DNA of 64,000 bases from Crocodylus rhombifer (lineage: Eukaryota > Chordata > Crocodylia > Crocodylidae). The stretch lies in contig JAVSML010001077.1 in the NCBI GenBank assembly GCA_038503035.1, positions 248,001-312,000 on the forward strand, read 5' to 3'. Below the pieces are notes generated by a model, which did no database searches, was not told the origin of the DNA, and was given only the letters and a program-made list of their open reading frames with translations. The position numbers and the translations under genes are program-made. Each line of letters starts with the position of its first letter. Within the stretch, counting starts at the first letter, position 1. Positions 57,645 to 64,000 of this stretch are shown one piece after another.

Positions 57645-57860
57645 TTCATAGATTCACCGATTCGAGGGTGGGAAGGGACCTCGGGGGGCATCTAGTCCGA
57701 CCCCTGCCCCTGGCAGGCAAGAAAAAGGGTCACCAAACCCGGGACCATGTGATCCCAGCCAGGTGCCTGTCCAATGTTACTTGCTCATTGTCCTGTCCCC
57801 GGTCAGGATGTCACTGTTTAGACCATACAGGATTTGAACCCGTTGTGGAATATTTTGGAC
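57645..57860 (-). mobile_element. CR1 LINE 3' fragment
   Basis: Begins gttcatagattcaccgattc, then gggtgggaagggacctcggg, catctagtccgacccctg and gccaggtgcctgtcc, a typical CR1 3' block in reverse orientation. The end near 57860 is uncertain. Confidence 0.75.
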
Positions 57861-60800
57861 TGAAGTAGCCTAATGGGTTTTGTGAAATGCAGGCCTGAAT
57901 GCAATCATCAGCCATGCACGGCAAAGAGACATTTTAGTTTAGTGCTTGAAATACAGCCGCAAAATAAATGGGAGACTATCCCTATATGTTCCACATAAGA
58001 CTTGTAAGTGCCAGCATAAATACCAAGGGGACAAATATGCTCCAGTGTGTCAGTAAATCATCAGTGATGGCTATGAAAATGAATTAATTTATCCTCAGCT
58101 TATCTTGAAAGAAGTGCAGTAGGATCTCTTTTTATTGTGTTTGATTAAATGCTAATGGCATAACATAATTTTCTCCAACTATTAAAAGCAGTGGTGCTGT
58201 ACTTCTGCTTCAATGCCTCGAACTTGATGAGAGTGTATGCAATATTTAGTCTTCCAAAGTTAATACATTTAGGGGGAGCCATTTTGTGTACTAAAAATAG
58301 TTTCTTTCTCCTGGATCTCCATGTAGGGCTGCAGAATAACGTCTGCTCTGATTGCACCAGATGCATTTAAATAAAAAATAAACAAACCCACCACTAACCC
58401 GCAGACCGAGGCACAAATCCCTTCCAGCCAAAGAGAAGACCCTGGCTGAAGCAGATGTGTTTCATAAGCATTCTTGTGCTAATCCAGCCAATTTTGCTGG
58501 TAGCTACTGGAAGAAATAACGTTGCGAATGCATGCTAGTATTTAGCAGCGCCCCTGAATATGACATCTCGCTAGTGCTTTTAATCTCCACTCACCAAACT
58601 TGTTCTCTATCACGGGAATGTGCAGATTAAATATAGAGCTCATGTGCTGGGGACAGTTTAATTACAGATGCATCTTTTTATAGGGAGATTACCAGGGGAA
58701 AAATAGTAATGAGGACACAGGACCGGATTTTGGAATCGGCTCGTCTTCATTGGAGGCAACGCAAAACAACAGCACTCCCCTGTAGCAAGGGTTATCCACA
58801 GAACCAAGGCCCATGTGTCAGGGAAACCTGCCAGAGCCTATGTTTGGAAATGTAATCGTCTTCAGATGGAAAGCAGCCGCCTTTGGTTTTTTGTTGCTAT
58901 TTGTACAGCGTGATTCAGCAAATTCGCCGCTTCTCGGCGAGGTTGAACACCTGCAAAGAAGCCTGCGGAGATGGCTCAGGAGGGATTAGCCTTGCACTTG
59001 ATGCCCACAGGAGGCAAAAAGGCATGTAAATGGCAAACAATTTAAAGATGAATTAAAAGAAAATGGCATCCAGGAGTACAAGACATCCCATCAGCAGTTT
59101 AATTACTTGACAGAGCTAGAGGCAACTGTGAAGAAGCCAACACAACTGACAGCGGCGTGTGCCAAGGATCCAGATGCCTCTGTTGGAAAAATAACTTCTC
59201 AGTCTTGGCAGCTGGGTGCTAGGATGGCCATCCAATCAGGAGGAAAAGGTGGTCATATAACGTGCCTGAGTACATTTAGCAGCCTCACACCCCATCGCCT
59301 CGCTGGATGAATTAACAGAGCTGTATCGTCCAAATGCTGTTGTGAAATAGGAGCCATCCTCATAAAGAGAGACACGGGGGGAGCAGGTTCTGATTCCAGT
59401 CACACTAATGTAACTCAAGAGTAACTTGAGTTTCACCACTTGCCACTGGGTTGCCGGGATCCTGGATGAATACTTGGGGAAGACGTGGCATTACAAAACA
59501 GTTGCTCACATTTTTCCAAAGCAAGCGTGTAAAAACTGATTTCCTTGTGCACTTTACTGATCCAGTAAAATCAGCAGCTTTCACTTCCCCGTTGGAGGAG
59601 GAGGCAACACACATACGTGAAAGCCCTTTTGGAGTCGTCTCGTTCCTGGCAGAGATCATGCGGGCGGCATGCTTTCTGCATTGATGTCTGTTGTGGGGAT
59701 GAGTAGCTAAGTGGAGTTGATGAGCTTCCAGCTCATCTGACCTGATGATTCATTCTTTGCTACCGCGCGTGCAGAAGCCAGACTTCACCTGCTTAATTAT
59801 GCAATGGTGGGAGAGTTTTTTTCAGGTATCAGACAATGAGCCGAAATGTCTGGAGCCCCAGTCGCTGTGGGTGTGCAATATGTCACAATGAAACTCAAAT
59901 TTGCTTCTCTTCAGACGGCAGCAGCCATTTAGTTCTCAGGGTGGCGTGGTGCCGTCTACACGCAAGAAGCACGCACTGCGCTCTCCCAGGGAGACTTCGC
60001 TATCTTCTTGGGAGCTTCGTTTTATAAGAGTAGAATGATTACAAAATAATCAATAATGCCAGAAGAACAATTTTAGGCCAAGAAGAAATCAAGAACAATT
60101 TAGACTAAACGAGCCTTTGCACGTGGGATCGTAGCCGACGTCTTGTCGCCCGCCATAAAGCAGGATCCAGAGCTTGCCGCTGCAGCTGTGGGTCGTGTGA
60201 ATAGTACTATCAAAGTAAATGGGAACTCTTTGCATAAATAAGGATACTTATAGGAACAAGGGTTGAAGGGTTTGGCTCGTGGAGGGCATTTCAATTCTGA
60301 GTTATTGCTGCCTAAAACAGGATGCTCACTGGAAAAAAAAGTGGGAGGAAGTTGTATATTTCGATTTAATGAAGATAAGATCATTAACCAGACATGCCTG
60401 TCTTTTAAGTGATACATTATAATGCTGTTAACTAAATACCAAGGAAACAGACATGTAAAAAAGGGCAGAGGTTAAAAACCGGCTGTCATTAGGAGCACTG
60501 CAATTGAACTGAAATTGCCTGATCAATAAAATGATTTTTTTTCCCCCTGGAAGTCGATTAAGTTCAGAAAAATACCATTACACATATTCATACTGTTGTG
60601 AGTCCTGCTAAAAATATGTATGCCACGTAACTGTTCCCAGAGCTTCCCTGAGGAGATTCTTCTATGAGCAAATGAAAGACTGAACTGAAGGTATCCGCAC
60701 ATTTAGGATTATAATATCCATCCGGCAGCACTCCCAACCGTGGGCGAGTCGAGTGCGGGTCTCCCCGCTGCAGGATCTGATTGTCTTGCTCAAACCTGGT

Positions 60801-63314
60801 CTTTCTCCCAGTACCTTGTGGGATGTCCGAAAGGAAGATGGAAAGATGGTAAAAGGCAGCTTCTGAATGAAGCGGCGATCAGGTACCAGAGCATTGCACA
60901 TGATACCTCGGCCGAGGGCGTCACATGCCATCTACGTAAAGCTCTGGAAAGTGGGGAAAGTAACCCATTAATATATATGCTGCAAGAAACCCTGCATCCC
61001 CCTGCCTTTGGGGTCTGGACACAGAACAATTTAGACAAGTGAGTTGTGCTTAATTAGCCCGCAGTGCTTTTATTAGCCTCGGGACAAGCAGAGCTGCAAT
61101 GAGTCTCAGTGGTGCTGTCGCCTTCTCATGCGAAGGTTTTCTCCTCTTCTGCTTCTGAAATCTGGCCCAATCCAGAGGTGGCCGAATCTAGAGGCAAACA
61201 GAGCAACCCGCTCGCTGGCTTCTACTGAGCATCTGGGAATCAGCCAGATTCAAAGAGCAGGCTCCCTGGGTCGTGGGAGAAGTTGGCACTGCCACTAGAG
61301 GTGCTTCCAAGCTCCAGGCATGACCTCTTCCCTTTCTTTCCACTCCTCTTCCCTTTCCCCTTTGCCTTTCTTTATTCTTCCCCTTTCTTCTCCTCTATTC
61401 TGCTGTGCTCTCTCAATGTCTCACTCCATAACTTTTTTCCCTTACTCACCACCGCCTGGCACCACCTGCCCCTCTACTCATTTCTGCTCACTGTAGGCTG
61501 GGGACTGCGTGCAGCTCAAAGACGGGTGGATGTAAAGCTCTGATTTTATAGATGGAGGGAGTCAAAACACGAGCCAGGGGTAGGCCCCCAAGTCTGCTCT
61601 AAACCTGGATCCCTGTGAGCATCCCCATGTTGCAGGCAGAGCTCGTTTCCTTGTACTCACCGGGAAGGTGTCACAAGTAGCCCAGGGCTGCCTGCAAGGC
61701 AAGAAGCTCACAAAGTTAAAAACAAGGCATTATAATAAGCCCCCCAAAGAACACTTATTAAAAACTAGGTATTTGCTGTATGAGATGCCACAAATAATGC
61801 TCCACCTGGCACCAAGAGAAGAGTCAGGAAGGGCAGAGGCATTAACCATGCAGGATCAGTAATACAGGTCAGAAGTGGGGAAATCTGCAGTTTGGGGAGC
61901 ATTAGCCCTACACCGGAGAGAGTTTGCCGAAGTGCAGAGAATATAAGAAAACTGCAGAAACACCAATCTTTTCCCACAAACAGTTGTCTGCAGGTAAATT
62001 TGGGATGCTTGGAGAGCTGCGACTGAACAGGGGAACGGTTTGATACAGTGGTTCAAATCCCAATGCAAGTCAGTAAAGATTAGCAGCCATTACTCCCTCC
62101 AAAAGGTCTTCAGTGAAGCAAATTAGTAATCTCAAGCCACCTTGTAGTCTGCCGGTGCTCACTTGGCAGGTAACATGGGCATCGCTTCTGCAGAGCCAGC
62201 TGGTGCCCTCATGGTGCCCCCTCCGAAATGCTTGTGCCTGAACGGGCTGGTTCCACCCGGGCCAGGTAGGGGCATTGCACATCAACCGGTATAAGTGATC
62301 AGAAACCAGTTTAAACCTGTAACAGAACAGAAGTTCAGTGCACATAGACTTGTTTAAAAATGGCAGGACCCAGTTTAAGATAGACCTGGATGAATGTAGT
62401 ATCAAACTTTGGCGATTTAGGTTTGACCAGTCTAGTGAACTTCTGTACTATAACCCCTCTCCACTCAAGTTAGGCTGCAGTCTGCCGGCATCCCAGGTGC
62501 CTTTGCAGCCCTGAGCATAGTGCCTAACACTGATGGGGGAGCGCTCCACTCTGTCCCACACCTCTGTCAGGCTCTCTGGCACTTAGCCTGCTTGCAGGGC
62601 ATGTGGGTCCCTGGTAACCTGCCCAGGACCCCACCCCCCATGCACCTGTGAGCAGACACAGCTCCAGGAAGCAGGCATGATGGAGCAGCATGGCTGCCTC
62701 TGCTGCCTGCCTGCAGTTGACAGATGCTGGCGGCAGGGGGGAGGTGTGCTCCACCCTGCCCGGCAGCCAGTCAGGGGTGGCCCTGCCGCTGGGCTTCGCT
62801 GGGCCGTGCTCAGCAGTGGACAGCCATGGGGAGGTGTGCAGGATTGCACCCAACCTGCTGGCCTTAGCCAGTGCAGGCAGCCTGAGTGCCTCTCCCGCTC
62901 CCCCCAGGGCAAACGCCTGTTCTGTTCACTAGCAATCGAACCCAGGGTGCTTAGAGTACAGCGGGTAACTTAGATTGCTTCTGCCTACGGTTAACCACCC
63001 GTCCCCGACTGAGCGGGACAGTCCTGGAATGGGATCCTCAAGTCCTGGTCCCAGGCTGCACGACTCCAGGGCAGCATTTGTCCCTGATTCGCAGTGTCAT
63101 GCAGGGATCTGGGTTTCCCCTTGCAGGCTGGCAGTGTTTCAGCCTGGAAGGGGCTGCTTGGGGCTGCGGGAGGCAAGATGCAGGGGGGTGCCACGTGTGT
63201 GACCGCACACATGCATTTGGCTGGGAAAGAGCTGGGCAGCCTGGAGAGCAGCTCCCTGCAGCTAAGTCTACGAGGGTGGAGAGGCTGCGGGGGGCAGACT
63301 GAGGCCCCCATGGT

Positions 63315-63337
63315 GAGGGAGGGAGGGAGGGAGGGAG
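63315..63337. repeat. (GGGA)n microsatellite
   Basis: About five tandem GGGA units. Confidence 0.9.
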
Positions 63338-63479
63338 TCCAGCCAGGATGGTACATGGAGCCCCTGGACTGGGGTGAGGAGTGGGACTGAGCCACAGGCA
63401 GCTCAGGGGAGGGTGGGTCCCCGCCTCTGCACGCTGCCCCCCAGAGAGGGGGGCATGTGTGCTGCCCACTGGGGCGCAG

Positions 63480-63660
63480 GGTCCCCTGCCCTGCTGCCCT
63501 CCCCTGGGAGCCCCATGCCACCATGGCAATATGCCCCCTGCCCACCCAGCAACAGCCAGGGCAGTGGCGGTGTGCAGTTGTGCTGCCCACTGCTTCTGGG
63601 TGGACAGAGGGTACGTGGCCAGTGTGGGGCTCCTGGGGAAAAGGCAGCAGGGCAGGGACC
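63480..63660. repeat. GC-rich inverted repeat
   Basis: ggtcccctgccctgctgccc...gggagcccc (63480-63514) pairs with ggggctcctgggg...ggcagcagggcagggacc (63626-63660) over about 35 bp with few mismatches; the spacer is about 110 bp. It lies in a GC-rich block (62500-63750) where stop codons are rare and long open frames are therefore expected. Confidence 0.7.
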
Positions 63661-64000
63661 CCACATCTGCCCCCAGCCCCACTTGGCTCTGCTCTGGCCG
63701 TGCAGGGGTGAGCATGCACCTTGCCTCCCAATTTGGAAAAGGTGATCACTCTGCTTCCACCTCAGGCTCTTTGCACATCAGTACCTAGCCTTAGCTAGTC
63801 TCCCCGCTCCAAATCCTGGCTTCTGAACAGGACCTAGGTCATGGCCAGGACAGTATCGGGGGAGCTTACAGAATCACTGTCCATCTCCCCGGCGGAGAGA
63901 AGCTGAGTTCAGTTTTTGCTGAACTGTATATTTTCAGGCCCCCAGTTTGCTATCTCTCCCTTCACAGACACAGATTTGAGGGAGAGCATCGGATCCCAGA

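Larger units (their letters stand above)
49090..64000. other. Intergenic region downstream of JADE2, no gene recognised
   Basis: None of the open frames here encodes a domain that I recognise. SAR1B, the neighbour in mammals as I recall, is not visible, although short exons could be missed by eye. Contents: three CR1 fragments, a hAT-like element, a direct repeat pair (49672 and 51060) and a GC-rich end segment. The stretches 54950-57600 and 57870-62490 hold no element I can name apart from MEF2-like and homeodomain-like motifs discussed as candidate conserved elements. Confidence 0.65.

Noticed and set aside
62050..62060. Perfect B-box consensus ggttcaaatcc, possible tRNA gene
   Set aside because: No A box at the right distance and no acceptor or anticodon arm can be drawn. 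Similar lone B boxes at 57831 and 62936 were also dismissed.
62991..63749. 252-codon minus-strand open frame, and overlapping long frames on both strands
   Set aside because: All lie in very GC-rich, repeat-containing DNA where stops are rare. Several frames are open at once and none has a recognisable domain.
49090..64000. SAR1B or another expected downstream neighbour
   Set aside because: No GTPase motif or other conserved exon was seen; the neighbour probably lies beyond 64000.

Overview
This window is vertebrate nuclear DNA, most likely from a sauropsid and probably a crocodilian. Coding exons are short and separated by kilobase introns with GT-AG junctions. CR1-type LINE 3' ends, MIR/L2-like fragments, a hAT-like element and 'cattgacttcagtggg'-type repeats are scattered through the non-coding DNA. 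The species cannot be fixed from the sequence alone. No bacterial genes, CRISPR arrays, rRNA genes or intact viral genes are seen.

The only gene I can support is the 3' part of JADE2 (PHF15) on the + strand. Seven coding exons lie at 10126-10337, 16172-16339, 17860-17976, 24839-25300, 32544-32661, 39427-39555 and 43511-44397. They join in frame into about 696 residues ending at a TAA. They encode the first PHD finger, the extended second PHD/zinc-knuckle module, the conserved helical region, a lysine-rich basic linker and the long acidic C-terminal tail. The exons for about the first 160 residues must lie upstream of position 1. JADE proteins are scaffolds of the HBO1 (KAT7) histone acetyltransferase complex.

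The 3'UTR probably runs from 44398 to about 49,080. It ends at an AATAAA (49056) followed by a GU-rich stretch. It also contains three possible proximal poly(A) signals, a Pumilio-type site, a CA/GT hairpin and a long A/T homopolymer block.

Positions 1-10125 are intron. Positions 49,090-64,000 hold no gene that I recognise; they contain CR1 copies, one hAT-like element and a GC-rich end segment.

The most interesting signals are in the repeats. One family has two complete insertions in this window, each flanked by 13-15 bp direct repeats and each containing inverted internal copies. Its conserved core resembles a hammerhead ribozyme: CTGATGA, a 5-bp stem, GAAA, then a short self-complementary stem. 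One extra A is inserted in that core. I also see a fold-back element with about 100-bp arms in the fourth intron of the window, a 33-35 bp minisatellite of seven units, and tRNA-like SINE heads. All assignments were made by eye, without database searches.
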